Assembly: GCF_030159795.1 (NCBI RefSeq)
Contig: NZ_BSND01000003.1
Span: 496,001-560,000 of the forward strand
Direction of reading: 5' to 3'
DNA length: 64,000 nucleotides
Origin: Methylophaga thalassica
GTDB lineage: Bacteria; Pseudomonadota; Gammaproteobacteria; Nitrosococcales; Methylophagaceae
Positions 45,786 through 54,638 of this stretch are shown piece by piece; position 1 is the stretch's first letter; each line of letters opens with the position of its first letter. Under the pieces are notes generated by a model. The model saw only the letters and a program-made list of their open reading frames with translations. It ran no database searches and was not told where the DNA came from. Made by a program: the position numbers and the translations under genes.

Positions 45786-46396
45786 TGCTATCGCCTCTCT
45801 GGATTAGACAAACCAACACGCCGGCACCGACTCAATCATTCAGCATGAACAGTATCGGTTCTGAGGAATCAATGGGGGTGATCACGCTTTCACCTGGTCC
45901 CGTTTCTCTGGCCTTGTCATCAATCCTCAGTCAATCAGCCTTGGGTGATATCGAATTGTTACCTGGTGCGGTGTCGTTTTCTATGCCTGGCATCGAGGGG
46001 GATGCCATGGTGCCGAATCCCACTTTCTCTGTTGGCGGCTCGACGGTCTCTCTTGTGGCCATTCCTTCTGAAGAGTTTGTGGGTTTACCTGTGTTATCAC
46101 CTGGCGCTGTTAGTTTCTCGGCTGCCTTTATCAGCGAGTCATCAGTGCTGGGTGATATTCACTTTTCAACGGGGTTGGTCAATTTCAGCGTGCCAGGCAT
46201 TACACCTGGTGAGCAGGTGCAGCCGTTCAATATTGAAAATGTGAACCATGTTTTAAGGCTAAGCAGCATAGAAACGGCTGAAACGTTCGGTGCTATCAGC
46301 ATAAAAGGTGGATCGAGAATCACAGGCTACATGAACGCCGACATTTTCACAGGCCCAGCGCTTTTAGGCGTGGTGGAGGTGAACCTTGGCCACTGA
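45785..46396 (+). CDS. Repetitive beta-rich phage protein
   Basis: 203 aa built from four to five copies of a unit of about 35 residues of the form (S/G)x(I/L)xLSPGxVSFSxxxI, e.g. ITLSPGPVSLALSSI, IELLPGAVSFSMPGI, LPVLSPGAVSFSAAFI. A fibrous or decoration protein is likely. No homologue recognised. Overlaps the next gene by 11 bp. Confidence 0.6.
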   Translation: MLSPLWIRQTNTPAPTQSFSMNSIGSEESMGVITLSPGPVSLALSSILSQSALGDIELLPGAVSFSMPGIEGDAMVPNPTFSVGGSTVSLVAIPSEEFVGLPVLSPGAVSFSAAFISESSVLGDIHFSTGLVNFSVPGITPGEQVQPFNIENVNHVLRLSSIETAETFGAISIKGGSRITGYMNADIFTGPALLGVVEVNLGH

Positions 46397-46703
46397 GAAT
46401 GTTTTCCTGCTGGCTAATTCCAACACGATTGAGCTTCGTGGGCTGCGTAACGTCTTTACAGATGAATACATCAACACAGCCAATGTGGTAGCCACGTTGC
46501 ACACATCAAAAGGCGTATCGGTGGTAACACCGGATGCCATCACGCTGCATTACGTTGAGGAATCAGACGGTTGCTATCGGGCGTTATTAGCACCAGAGAC
46601 ACCCTTAGAAGAAGGCAAGCGTTACAAATTACACATCGTGGCCCAGGGCGAAGGACTCACCGCCACTTGGGAACAGTTAATTCAAGCAAAAGTTAGGCGG
46701 TAA
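46386..46703 (+). CDS. Phage structural protein, BppU-like domain (tentative)
   Basis: 105 aa from TTG 46386. NVFLLANSNTIELRGLRNVFTDEYINTANV and GCYRALLAPETPLEEGKRYKLHI look like the small beta-sandwich proteins of phage tails and baseplates. Role in the particle inferred from the neighbouring genes. Confidence 0.6.
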   Translation: MATENVFLLANSNTIELRGLRNVFTDEYINTANVVATLHTSKGVSVVTPDAITLHYVEESDGCYRALLAPETPLEEGKRYKLHIVAQGEGLTATWEQLIQAKVRR

Positions 46704-46708
46704 ACGTT

Positions 46709-47116
46709 ATGACAGCAAGTTTATACGGCAAAGGCCGTGAAGGTTTTCTAGGCGGCGACATCGATTGGGATGCCGACATCATCAAAGTGGTGGCCATCGA
46801 TGTGGCCAATTACAGCGTGAGCATTGATGCCGATGAATTTCTGGCGGATATCCCCGCTGCAGCGCGTGTATCTATTAGTGATGCACTGACCAGTAAAACC
46901 AAAGCATTGGGCGTGGCTGGTGCAGCGAATGTGGTGTTTCAGGAAGTCACCGGTGCAGATATTGAAGCGATTGCTTTGTACCAGGACACAGGCAACGAAG
47001 CGACCTCGCGTTTGATTGCTTACAACGATGAAAGTGCTGATTTACCCATTTTACCCAATGGCGGCGATATCAACCTGAATTGGGATGCCGGCGTGAATAA
47101 AATTTTCAAACTATAG
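46709..47116 (+). CDS. Phage structural protein
   Basis: 135 aa. The ordered motifs KGREGFLGGDIDWDADIIKVV, LADIPAAARV, VTGADIEAIALYQDTG and LPNGGDINLNWD define a widespread unnamed family of phage minor structural proteins. Function unknown. Confidence 0.65.
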   Translation: MTASLYGKGREGFLGGDIDWDADIIKVVAIDVANYSVSIDADEFLADIPAAARVSISDALTSKTKALGVAGAANVVFQEVTGADIEAIALYQDTGNEATSRLIAYNDESADLPILPNGGDINLNWDAGVNKIFKL

Positions 47117-47124
47117 GTGACGAT

Positions 47125-47334
47125 ATGGCCAAAGCATTAAAAGACATGAGCATCAACGAGCTGGAAGTCACTATCCAGGACTTAACAAAACAACGCCAGG
47201 TCATTCGTGAACAGGCTATCTCGGCACAAGCGGTGTTAGCTCAAAAACTGGAACAACAACGCGTCAGCAAGCTGTTAGGCCGTGATGTGCAGTTGGTTGA
47301 AGTCAGCAGCATCGAGTCTGAGGAAGACGCATGA
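47125..47334 (+). CDS. Small coiled-coil phage protein
   Basis: 69 aa, helical with heptads (INELEVTIQDLTKQRQVIRE). Its last 4 bp overlap the following gene (ATGA). Unrecognised. Confidence 0.6.
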   Translation: MAKALKDMSINELEVTIQDLTKQRQVIREQAISAQAVLAQKLEQQRVSKLLGRDVQLVEVSSIESEEDA

Positions 47335-47918
47335 AAAGCTTCAACACCAAGACCATCACTGATGCCCTGAAAAAGCACGATTACCCGTTTTTTAAGGGTG
47401 ATTACAACCTCAATATCATCGGTGTGCGTAGCAATGATACGGATGCCAACACGTTTAATGATGTGATTGTGGTGCTGTATGAGCTGGACAAAAAGCAAGT
47501 GATGCATGTGTTCCCAGCGACGACCGATCCTGGTCTGTTTTACCGTAAAAACCCGCTCAATGTGGAAGGTACCGCCATTGTCGTGCCTGGTCATTATCGG
47601 GGGGTGTGGCAGATTGGCCCTCATCAGGCGAAATACAACGCCCTGGTTCAACGTAAACCGATGAAGGTCTATCGAGACAATGATCAAGATGCCGGCTTGG
47701 ATATGGACGAAACCAGCATTGATGAAGGTTTATTCGGCATTAATTTGCACCGTGCCGGCGTGAATAACATCTCGCTGCAGGTGGATAAATGGTCTGCCGG
47801 CTGCCAGGTGTTGGCTGATCCATGTGATTTTGATTTGTTAATGGCTTTGGCCAAGAAATCAGCATCGATGTATGGACCATCGTTTAGCTACACGCTGCTC
47901 ACGGAAGAACAGCTATGA
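47331..47918 (+). CDS. Candidate endolysin with His / SAGC signature
   Basis: 195 aa, no signal peptide. It directly precedes the spanin and holin genes, the endolysin position, and no other lytic enzyme is present nearby. GINLHRAG (about residue 141) and VDKWSAGCQV (about 158-167) place His and Ser-x-Gly-Cys in the order used by L,D-transpeptidases (YkuD fold). Many phages carry relatives with unknown activity. A cell-wall cutting role is inferred from context and this motif; a non-enzymatic role is possible. Confidence 0.6.
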   Translation: MKSFNTKTITDALKKHDYPFFKGDYNLNIIGVRSNDTDANTFNDVIVVLYELDKKQVMHVFPATTDPGLFYRKNPLNVEGTAIVVPGHYRGVWQIGPHQAKYNALVQRKPMKVYRDNDQDAGLDMDETSIDEGLFGINLHRAGVNNISLQVDKWSAGCQVLADPCDFDLLMALAKKSASMYGPSFSYTLLTEEQL

Positions 47919-48409
47919 ACTGGCTGATTATCGCAGTATTTGCAGCAAGCTGTTCTGCCAGCTTTTTTGTGGGCTACGACTACCGCGATAGGGGCGTGCA
48001 GGCTGAAATGGCCAAAGCGATATCCAAAGCCCTGGAAGATGCTGACGAACAATACGAAAAAGACCGTCAGCAGGAACTGGAGCTGATTGAAAAGCAAAAA
48101 AAGACCGAGATTGTTTACAAAACCATTACCAAAGAGGTGCCAAAGTATGTGCCGGTTATTCAGCAAAAAGACAGTGATTGCAATCTGTCTAATGGCACTG
48201 TGCGGTTGTTCAACAGTGCCGCCCGTGACGAGATGCCCGAAACCACCAGTGTCGATGCTGATACCGATACCCGACCTTCCACCATTACAGAAGCCGATCT
48301 CATCGACTATGGACTCGTCACCATCAAGCAGTACAACAAGGCAAAAAACCAATGCAACGCCTTAATGGATTGGTTTCACTCCGTGGAAAAGAAGGAAAAG
48401 AACGAATGA
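47915..48409 (+). CDS. Rz-like inner-membrane spanin
   Basis: 164 aa. One N-terminal membrane helix (about 3-22), then a long charged coiled coil (about 30-80), the layout of i-spanins that span the periplasm and fuse the two membranes at lysis. An Rz1-type lipoprotein gene is nested in another frame, as in lambda. Overlaps the endolysin candidate and the holin by 4 bp each. Confidence 0.8.
   Translation: MNWLIIAVFAASCSASFFVGYDYRDRGVQAEMAKAISKALEDADEQYEKDRQQELELIEKQKKTEIVYKTITKEVPKYVPVIQQKDSDCNLSNGTVRLFNSAARDEMPETTSVDADTDTRPSTITEADLIDYGLVTIKQYNKAKNQCNALMDWFHSVEKKEKNE
48147..48365 (+). CDS. Rz1-like outer-membrane lipoprotein spanin, nested
   Basis: 72 aa in a second frame inside the Rz-like gene. 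ATG 48147 is preceded by GAGG at 9 bp. A short lipoprotein signal (FSKKTVIAICLMALCGC) places the lipidated Cys at residue 21, followed by a proline-rich mature part (PKPPVSMLIPIPDLPPLQKP), the hallmark of o-spanins. An in-frame ATG at 48087 exists but would add a non-signal extension. Confidence 0.78.
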   Translation: MCRLFSKKTVIAICLMALCGCSTVPPVTRCPKPPVSMLIPIPDLPPLQKPISSTMDSSPSSSTTRQKTNATP

Positions 48410-48756
48410 TCGAGAAAGACCCAACGGCCTATCCATTAATTACCTATTCGTGGGTGTTTCTACTTTCGATTATGGGCGGTGTGGTGAGCTATATCCGCAA
48501 ACGTCGCATGGGCAAGATTGCACGCTTTTCGATTACAGAATTGGTCGGGGAGATTGTAACATCGGCATTTGCAGGGCTTATCACCTTCTTTTTATGTGAA
48601 GCCGCCAAGATTCCACCGATGCTGGCTGCGGCCATGATTGCTGTTTCTGGCCACATGGGCTCACGGCTGATTTTCATGCTCGAAGAAGGCCTGCAGAAGT
48701 GGTACGAAAAATACGTTTTCAAAAAACAACTTTCTAAAACTAAAAACGAGGAATAA
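48406..48756 (+). CDS. Phage holin
   Basis: 116 aa with three likely membrane helices (about 10-28, 48-65 and 70-88) and a basic C-terminus. FSITELVGEIVTSAFAGLITF and AAAMIAVSGHMGSRLIF are typical of the phage holin family found with P2/HP1-like lysis genes. AAGGA lies 9 bp before ATG 48406, which overlaps the spanin stop (ATGA). It forms the membrane lesion that releases or triggers the endolysin. Confidence 0.85.
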   Translation: MIEKDPTAYPLITYSWVFLLSIMGGVVSYIRKRRMGKIARFSITELVGEIVTSAFAGLITFFLCEAAKIPPMLAAAMIAVSGHMGSRLIFMLEEGLQKWYEKYVFKKQLSKTKNEE

Positions 48757-48759
48757 ACC

Positions 48760-49053
48760 ATGCCTTTAACTACGCTCACACTCGATGACAAGCCGTTTGA
48801 TTTTGATATCGCCGTGGATGATGCCAACCGTTATATCAACTCAATTGATGCACAAGACAAAGTCGCACCTAGCTACAACTTGCTAATGCAAACCGTGAAA
48901 CCAGAGCAAAAAGACGATCTGAAAAAAGTCGTGCTGATTGATGGCAAACCGAACGGCTTTTTATGCATCAACATTGCCGGTGAATTGAATAAACAGTTTT
49001 CCGGCGCGGTGAAAGTTTCGCTGGGAAAGCCGAGCACATCGCAAAGCGAATAG
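48760..49053 (+). CDS. Tail assembly chaperone (short form)
   Basis: 97 aa, immediately upstream of the tape measure, the place of P2 gpE and lambda gpG. PLTTLTLDDKPFDFDI and the acidic helical middle fit the putative tail assembly chaperone family of HP1-like phages. A GGGAAAG slippery heptamer at 49023-49029 lies near its end, so part of the ribosomes should shift to the frame that continues to 49211. Confidence 0.8.
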   Translation: MPLTTLTLDDKPFDFDIAVDDANRYINSIDAQDKVAPSYNLLMQTVKPEQKDDLKKVVLIDGKPNGFLCINIAGELNKQFSGAVKVSLGKPSTSQSE

Positions 49054-49211
49054 AAGAAAACGGATTGCACCAGGTGTTATGCCTGGTGCATCACTGGTTG
49101 CCCGGGCAACCAATTAATGAAGACACCATGGGCGAAGCGATATATCTGGAAAAACGCTATTGGGAAAACATGAGCAACGCTGTCGCAGCAGGCATTCAAA
49201 AGGCTTTATAG
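49029..49211 (+). CDS. -1 frameshift extension of the tail chaperone
   Basis: Open frame -1 relative to the chaperone, with no start of its own, ending at TAG 49209-49211, 4 bp before the tape-measure GTG. After slippage on G-GGA-AAG the product would continue AEHIAKRIEENGLHQV... for 60 residues, giving about 150 aa. This is the lambda G-GT / P2 E+E' strategy, in which the extended chaperone binds the tape measure. Confidence 0.82.
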   Translation, partial: AEHIAKRIEENGLHQVLCLVHHWLPGQPINEDTMGEAIYLEKRYWENMSNAVAAGIQKAL

Positions 49212-49215
49212 CAAC

Positions 49216-51063
49216 GTGAACGCATTACAACACCTCGATTTTATTGTGAAACTGACCGACATGGCTTCTGGCCCTGCCGGCAAGATCATGAAAAGCATGG
49301 ACACCATGACGACCAAGGTGCAAGACGGTTATAAAAAAATCGGCTATGGCGCGGCGGGGATATGGGGTGCCGGTGCGGCCCTGGATAATTTGCTAACACC
49401 TGCCAAAGAAATGAACAGGGCATTAGGTGAGGTGAAATCACTAGGTGTTGCTGATAAAACGTTAAAGCAACTCACATCCACCTCGCTGAAATTCAGCATG
49501 CAATATGGCGAATCGGCGGCTGACTTCGTGCGTAGCTCGTATGACATTCAATCGGCTATTAGCGGTCTGGTGGGGGATGAGTTAACCACCTTTACCAATG
49601 CCAGTAATATTTTGGCCAAAGGCACTAAATCCGACGCGGCCACCATCACCGATTACGTCGGCACCATGTACGGCATTTTCAAAAATGGCGCCGACCAGAT
49701 GGGTAGGGGGCAGTGGGTAGAAATGCTGGCAGGCCAAACAGCGGCTGCGGTGCAGATATTTAAAACCACCGGTACTGAAATGTCAGCCGCCTTTGGCAAC
49801 CTGGGCGCAGAAGCAACCAGCCATGGTATTGCGATGAATGAGCAAATGGCCATACTCGGTCAGTTGCAATCCACTATGTCCGGTTCTGAGTCGGCCACAA
49901 AATATCGCGCGTTTTTATCTGGCGTGGGTAAAGCACAAGAGGCATTGGGGCTACAGTTTACCGATAGCCAGGGCCGCATGCTGCCGATGGTCGATATTCT
50001 CAACGCGATTAAAGGCAAGTTTGGCGAGATTGATACCGTTGCAGAATCCGACATGCTGCAAAAAGCGTTTGGCACCAAAGAAGCCGTTTCGCTTATCAAG
50101 CTGCTCTCCAGCGATGTGGGCGGGCTCAGTAACAATATTCAAGAGCTGGGGAAACAAACCGGTTTAGAAAAAGCGATTCAGATGGCAAAAGACATGAGCG
50201 ATCCATTTAAAATTGCTTCAGCCTCAGTGGATGCACTAAAGACAGTACTGGGACGGGGGATTATTCCTTGGTTATTACCAGTGTTCAATCTATTTGGCGA
50301 TATCGCATTGAGAATGTTGAGATGGTCAAATTTATTCCCCAACCTCACTAAATGGGTCGGGTTTCTTACATTACTGGTTTTTGGCGTTATCGCTAGTATT
50401 TCAGCCTTATCCATTATCGTTGGTATAAATAAATTTATGCTAGTTGGATGGGGAATTGCCGGTAAAGGATTAAAACTCATTTTCACGGCATTACGCTGGT
50501 CAATTATGAAATTAATCCCATCCATATTTAGCTTCTCTGCTGCACTCCTGACAAGCCCGATCACCTGGATGGTTGTCATTATTACAGGACTGATTGCTGT
50601 TGTAGCTGCAGCGATTATTTATTGGGACCAATGGACAGGCGCTTTAGTGAAATGGGGTAGCCAGTTTTTAGAGTGGATAGGTGTTGTTTCACTTATCGAC
50701 GGTGTATTAGCAGCCTGGGATGCACTACCACAGTGGTGGGCTGGTTTTAAAAACTGGCTCGGCACACTTGATCCTTTCGCCTTCATAGGCACAAGTCTTG
50801 AGTGGATAACAGACAAAATATCGGGCTTTGCTGATTGGTTAGGTATTGATCTCTCAAATAAGCCAGAAGCGCCCAAACCTATCGCGCCACCGCCAAGCCT
50901 GGATGTCAACAAATCACTCAGCAGCCAAGGCGGGGTGATGCAACGTATTACCAATGCCAACAACTCGCAAACACGCAGCATCGGTGATGTGGTGGTGAAT
51001 AACTACGGGCCAAGCGTCAACGGCAACACGCTGCGTGACGAACTCGCGTTTATGGGTGGCTGA
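49216..51063 (+). CDS. Tail tape measure protein
   Basis: 615 aa from GTG 49216. TP901-type core (about 60-330: LGEVKSLGVADKTLKQLTSTS, FGNLGAEATSHGIAMNEQ), several hydrophobic helices (about 380-480) and a Trp-rich tail. It sets tail length and enters the host envelope during DNA injection. The length suggests a short contractile tail. Confidence 0.92.
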   Translation: MNALQHLDFIVKLTDMASGPAGKIMKSMDTMTTKVQDGYKKIGYGAAGIWGAGAALDNLLTPAKEMNRALGEVKSLGVADKTLKQLTSTSLKFSMQYGESAADFVRSSYDIQSAISGLVGDELTTFTNASNILAKGTKSDAATITDYVGTMYGIFKNGADQMGRGQWVEMLAGQTAAAVQIFKTTGTEMSAAFGNLGAEATSHGIAMNEQMAILGQLQSTMSGSESATKYRAFLSGVGKAQEALGLQFTDSQGRMLPMVDILNAIKGKFGEIDTVAESDMLQKAFGTKEAVSLIKLLSSDVGGLSNNIQELGKQTGLEKAIQMAKDMSDPFKIASASVDALKTVLGRGIIPWLLPVFNLFGDIALRMLRWSNLFPNLTKWVGFLTLLVFGVIASISALSIIVGINKFMLVGWGIAGKGLKLIFTALRWSIMKLIPSIFSFSAALLTSPITWMVVIITGLIAVVAAAIIYWDQWTGALVKWGSQFLEWIGVVSLIDGVLAAWDALPQWWAGFKNWLGTLDPFAFIGTSLEWITDKISGFADWLGIDLSNKPEAPKPIAPPPSLDVNKSLSSQGGVMQRITNANNSQTRSIGDVVVNNYGPSVNGNTLRDELAFMGG

Positions 51064-51064
51064 G

Positions 51065-51388
51065 ATGGCAGATTACGTCGATTTATTGATTGTTGATGAT
51101 GATGTGGTCCTGGATGCTGCCGGTGAGCCGCAGCTTATCTATGACAAAGCCTGCATCACTCAGGATATCAAGCACATGGTGCGTGACTCGGGCTTGCTTG
51201 TGGAAATGATTGGCGAGCGTAGTAGCAGCAAAATTCAGGAAAAAATGCTGAAACTTGTGCTGTTTATCGAAACAGACGAACGCTTGATTCCTGGCACCGT
51301 TGCTATCACCCGCACCGACACCGAAACCTTTTTTATCACTGCCACTACATACAAATATGGCAGCACCAGCATTGAGGTAACAAGCTAA
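51065..51388 (+). CDS. DUF2590 family phage protein
   Basis: 107 aa from ATG 51065, the first codon after the tape-measure stop. YVDLLIVDDDVVLDAAGEP and LVEMIGERSSSKIQEKML fit DUF2590, a conserved HP1/K139 protein between tape measure and baseplate J, probably a baseplate component comparable to P2 gpW. Confidence 0.85.
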   Translation: MADYVDLLIVDDDVVLDAAGEPQLIYDKACITQDIKHMVRDSGLLVEMIGERSSSKIQEKMLKLVLFIETDERLIPGTVAITRTDTETFFITATTYKYGSTSIEVTS

Positions 51389-52566
51389 TGGCCGATGTGG
51401 ATTTTAAACAAATCGTTTCTGATGCCGGCATACCGACCACCGAAGCGGAACTAAATGCGGCCTGGAAGGAAGAAGTGACCAATGCCGGCAGCACCATCAG
51501 CAATGATAGTGACTATAGCCCGTTCTGGCGTGTTATCACGGCCTTAGTCACTAAGCCCGTGTTATGGATGATTAACTTTTTAATTGAAACGGTATTGCCG
51601 AATGCCTTTTTAAAAACAGCGGTATTTGATTGGGCGGTCGAGCTACTGGCTGATGCGGTCAACCTGACCAGAAAAGATGAAACCTTCACCACAGGTGAAA
51701 TCACCTTTACTCGCGGTGAAATTGGCACCAGCGTCACCATACCGAAAGACACCATCATTCAAACGCCGACATTAAACGGCAAGGTGTATCAGGTCAAAGT
51801 CACGCAACCGACCAGCTTTTTAGCGGGATTAAGCACTGTTCGTGTACCTGTTAAAGCCGTGGAGGCAGGTTCTGCATTTAACCTGGCTGCTGGTTATTAC
51901 TCCATTTTACCGGTACCAATGGCCAACATTGTGCAGGTGAGAAATGAGGCAGATTGGATCACCTCACCAGGTGCGGACCGTGAAAGTAACCTCGATTTAA
52001 AAAACCGAGCCCGAAATCAGTTTGGTACCGCCTCAGATTTTCATACCGATAGTGTGTATCGGGCGTTAATTTCAGAGTTTCCAGGGGTAACGGTCGATGC
52101 CATCTGGTTTGAACATGACGCACCACGAGGACCAGGCACAGCCAACGCGTTTGTGCTGTTCGACTTTGCTGCACCGGTAGCGCAATACCTGGAAGACATT
52201 AATACCTATATCACTGATGAGGGCAATCACGGCCATGGTGATGATTTGCAAGTGTTTCAAATGCCCGAGCAAACCGTGTCGCTGACTGTGACCGTTTGGC
52301 ACAAAAAAGGGCTGGCCACAGATGCCGTGACCACGCTTAAAAACAATGTGCGTGATTTTGTGAATGCCGCTTTCCGTGAAAATTCGCTGTTTTCACCCAC
52401 GCTGACCTTACCCTTCAGCCGCTTCAGCTTTTCCAATCTCGACCGGGAATTACATGAAAAGTTTGCTGGCATTCATAGCGTGGATTATTCACTCGATGAC
52501 ATTGTGACCGAGCTTTGGATACCACGTTTAACCAGCTTAATCGTCAACATCCAGGAGACAGAATAA
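51388..52566 (+). CDS. Baseplate J/gp47 family protein
   Basis: 392 aa. Baseplate wedge protein. Central pattern GTSVTIPKDTIIQTPTLNGKVYQV, VRVPVKAVEAGSAFNLAAG, GADRESNLDLKNRARNQFG is diagnostic of the J family. Overlaps DUF2590 and gpI genes by a base each. Confidence 0.92.
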   Translation: MADVDFKQIVSDAGIPTTEAELNAAWKEEVTNAGSTISNDSDYSPFWRVITALVTKPVLWMINFLIETVLPNAFLKTAVFDWAVELLADAVNLTRKDETFTTGEITFTRGEIGTSVTIPKDTIIQTPTLNGKVYQVKVTQPTSFLAGLSTVRVPVKAVEAGSAFNLAAGYYSILPVPMANIVQVRNEADWITSPGADRESNLDLKNRARNQFGTASDFHTDSVYRALISEFPGVTVDAIWFEHDAPRGPGTANAFVLFDFAAPVAQYLEDINTYITDEGNHGHGDDLQVFQMPEQTVSLTVTVWHKKGLATDAVTTLKNNVRDFVNAAFRENSLFSPTLTLPFSRFSFSNLDRELHEKFAGIHSVDYSLDDIVTELWIPRLTSLIVNIQETE

Positions 52567-53171
52567 TGCTGAATATTAAGCTGCCATTCTGGATTAGTGC
52601 CGAGCAAACCGAAGCACTCACCAAAGCAGCCACTAACTACTGGTCAAAAATTGAAGCCTGGCTACGCTGGCCACTGGACCAAATGGACCCGCTCACCTGT
52701 ACGCCTGGCATGCTCGATTTGTTGGCCTGGCAGCGTGACATTGAACGCTTTACCACTGAGCCATTAGACCTTTACCGAAAGCGGGTGAAATACGCCCTGA
52801 TCAATGCCCAGGATGCTGGCAGCAAAGCCGGTTTTATCCGTATTTTTGAGCGCCTGGGCATTGGGTATGTGGAAATAGAAGAACGCGTCGATCCGGTGGA
52901 TTGGGACGTGATTCTGGTGCATTTATCCGATAGCCAGCTTTCCGAAAATAATGAGCTGTTAAACCGCATCATTCAAAAGTACGGACGCACCTGCCGGCGT
53001 TACCAGCTGACGGTGATCACGCCCATTAAAACGGGCATAAGTGTGAAAGCGACGGGGCACACCTGGTGGTTTGATACCGCGATACAAACCATCGCGCCAT
53101 GGTGGGTAGATAACACCATTGAAAACAACGCGACAGGCCACGCCTGGTCGCTCGACATTGCAAAACTATAA
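52566..53171 (+). CDS. Tail protein I-like baseplate protein
   Basis: 201 aa from ATG 52566, which shares a base with the J stop. Follows J and precedes the fibre, as P2 gpI does. TPGMLDLLAWQRDIERF and LYRKRVKYALINAQDAGSKAGF match gpI. Its C-terminus repeats ATGHTWWFDTAI and ATGHAWSLDIAK. Confidence 0.88.
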   Translation: MLNIKLPFWISAEQTEALTKAATNYWSKIEAWLRWPLDQMDPLTCTPGMLDLLAWQRDIERFTTEPLDLYRKRVKYALINAQDAGSKAGFIRIFERLGIGYVEIEERVDPVDWDVILVHLSDSQLSENNELLNRIIQKYGRTCRRYQLTVITPIKTGISVKATGHTWWFDTAIQTIAPWWVDNTIENNATGHAWSLDIAKL

Positions 53172-53182
53172 GAGGGCTTGAA

Positions 53183-54625
53183 ATGGGCTTTATAACCATC
53201 AGCGGCGAAAACCAGATTGCCAATAAACAGGGCAACAGCGAAACGCTCAACATCACCCACTTTGTGCTGGCCAACATCGATGGCCTGGACGTGAACAACG
53301 AGCCGGTTAATCGTGTAGAAGCCATGCCGGCAGCGGGAAACATTCGGGACACCTTGCCGGTGACCAAGCAGGGCTATGTCAATACGAATCAGGTCGTCTA
53401 CTCCCTGGTGATGGATAGTGCCATTGGTGATTATGACTTTAATTGGGTAGGGCTAATCGATGATGAAGGGGTGCTGGTTGCGGTGACCTATACACCGCTT
53501 ATCCAAAAGCGGAAAACGGCCGGTTCTGTACCAGGCAATAACCTGACGCGTAATTTCTTGATTGCCTTTTCCGGTATTCAGGCCACCACGGCCATCGCGG
53601 TACCGGCTGAAACCTGGCAGATTGATTTTAACGCCAGATTACACGGCATCGATGAGCGTGAGCGGTTATCTAACTTTGACATTTATGGCCATGAAGGCTT
53701 TTTGAGTGATGGCTGGAAGCTGGAACGAGTTGGCACCTCATCCACTTATAACGTGTTGCCAGGCGTGGGTTATGTCGGCGGTATTCGTATTGCTGAAACA
53801 TTGACACAACAAGTCACCGCCACCGGGCCAAAATCAGTCTGGCTTGATGTGTCACTGCAGGGCGATATATCTGATGTGACTGCGGTGGTCGATTTTGTCA
53901 TCGATGCGGTGTCTCATGCTGATTACACCGATGGCAATGGCTTTAAACATTACCTGACCAAAATCAGTGATATTGCAGCCAATGGCGATGTGACCGATGT
54001 TCGGGTAGATGGTGACGGCCTTTCTCAGCATTTATTGGATGAAGACCCACACCCTCAATACCTCACCGAAGCTGAAGCCAACGCTTTATATAAAGCAAAA
54101 ACGGCCATTGATTACCCAATTGGTGCTTTGCTGATCATGGATGGTGATGTCGTACCAACGGGCTTTTTAAAACGTAATGGGGCAGAACTAGTGCGTGCCT
54201 CATACCCACTGTTGTGGGCCTATGCTCAGACAGTTAGCAACTTTGTGACTCAAGCCACTAAAGATAGTGACCCTGAAGCCTATGCCGGTTATTACGGGGA
54301 CGGTGATGGTTCCACCACATTCACAATCCCTGATTGGCGTGGTGAATTTTGGCGTGCCTGGGACGATGGTCGTGGTGTGGACGTAGGTCGTGGAATCGGT
54401 ACATGGCAGGCTGACGAGTTTAAGAGTCACTATCATCTTGGTGGTATTGCAGAACAGGGCCCACAAACATGGTTTGGCGCAGAAGATGCCGGAGGAGGGA
54501 CAAGAGAGTACGTTACAAATAACGAAGGCTCTGCAATTACCACATCGAATAAAACGAATAACGTCGGTGGGAATGAGACGCGCTCACGCAACTTATCTGG
54601 CACAGCACTAGTCCGCGCATATTAA
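53183..54625 (+). CDS. Tail fibre with tail-collar domain (P2 gpH-like)
   Basis: 480 aa. N-terminal baseplate-binding domain of the DUF3751 type (residues 1-165, FITISGENQIANKQGN, FNWVGLIDDEGVLVAVTYTP), middle shaft, collar domain (PIGALLIMDGDVVPTGFLKRNGAE at about 312-335; FTIPDWRGEFWRAWDDGRGVD), and a short Asn/Thr/Gly-rich tip. The tip is the likely receptor-binding part. Confidence 0.9.
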   Translation: MGFITISGENQIANKQGNSETLNITHFVLANIDGLDVNNEPVNRVEAMPAAGNIRDTLPVTKQGYVNTNQVVYSLVMDSAIGDYDFNWVGLIDDEGVLVAVTYTPLIQKRKTAGSVPGNNLTRNFLIAFSGIQATTAIAVPAETWQIDFNARLHGIDERERLSNFDIYGHEGFLSDGWKLERVGTSSTYNVLPGVGYVGGIRIAETLTQQVTATGPKSVWLDVSLQGDISDVTAVVDFVIDAVSHADYTDGNGFKHYLTKISDIAANGDVTDVRVDGDGLSQHLLDEDPHPQYLTEAEANALYKAKTAIDYPIGALLIMDGDVVPTGFLKRNGAELVRASYPLLWAYAQTVSNFVTQATKDSDPEAYAGYYGDGDGSTTFTIPDWRGEFWRAWDDGRGVDVGRGIGTWQADEFKSHYHLGGIAEQGPQTWFGAEDAGGGTREYVTNNEGSAITTSNKTNNVGGNETRSRNLSGTALVRAY

Positions 54626-54638
54626 TTAGGGGTTAACA

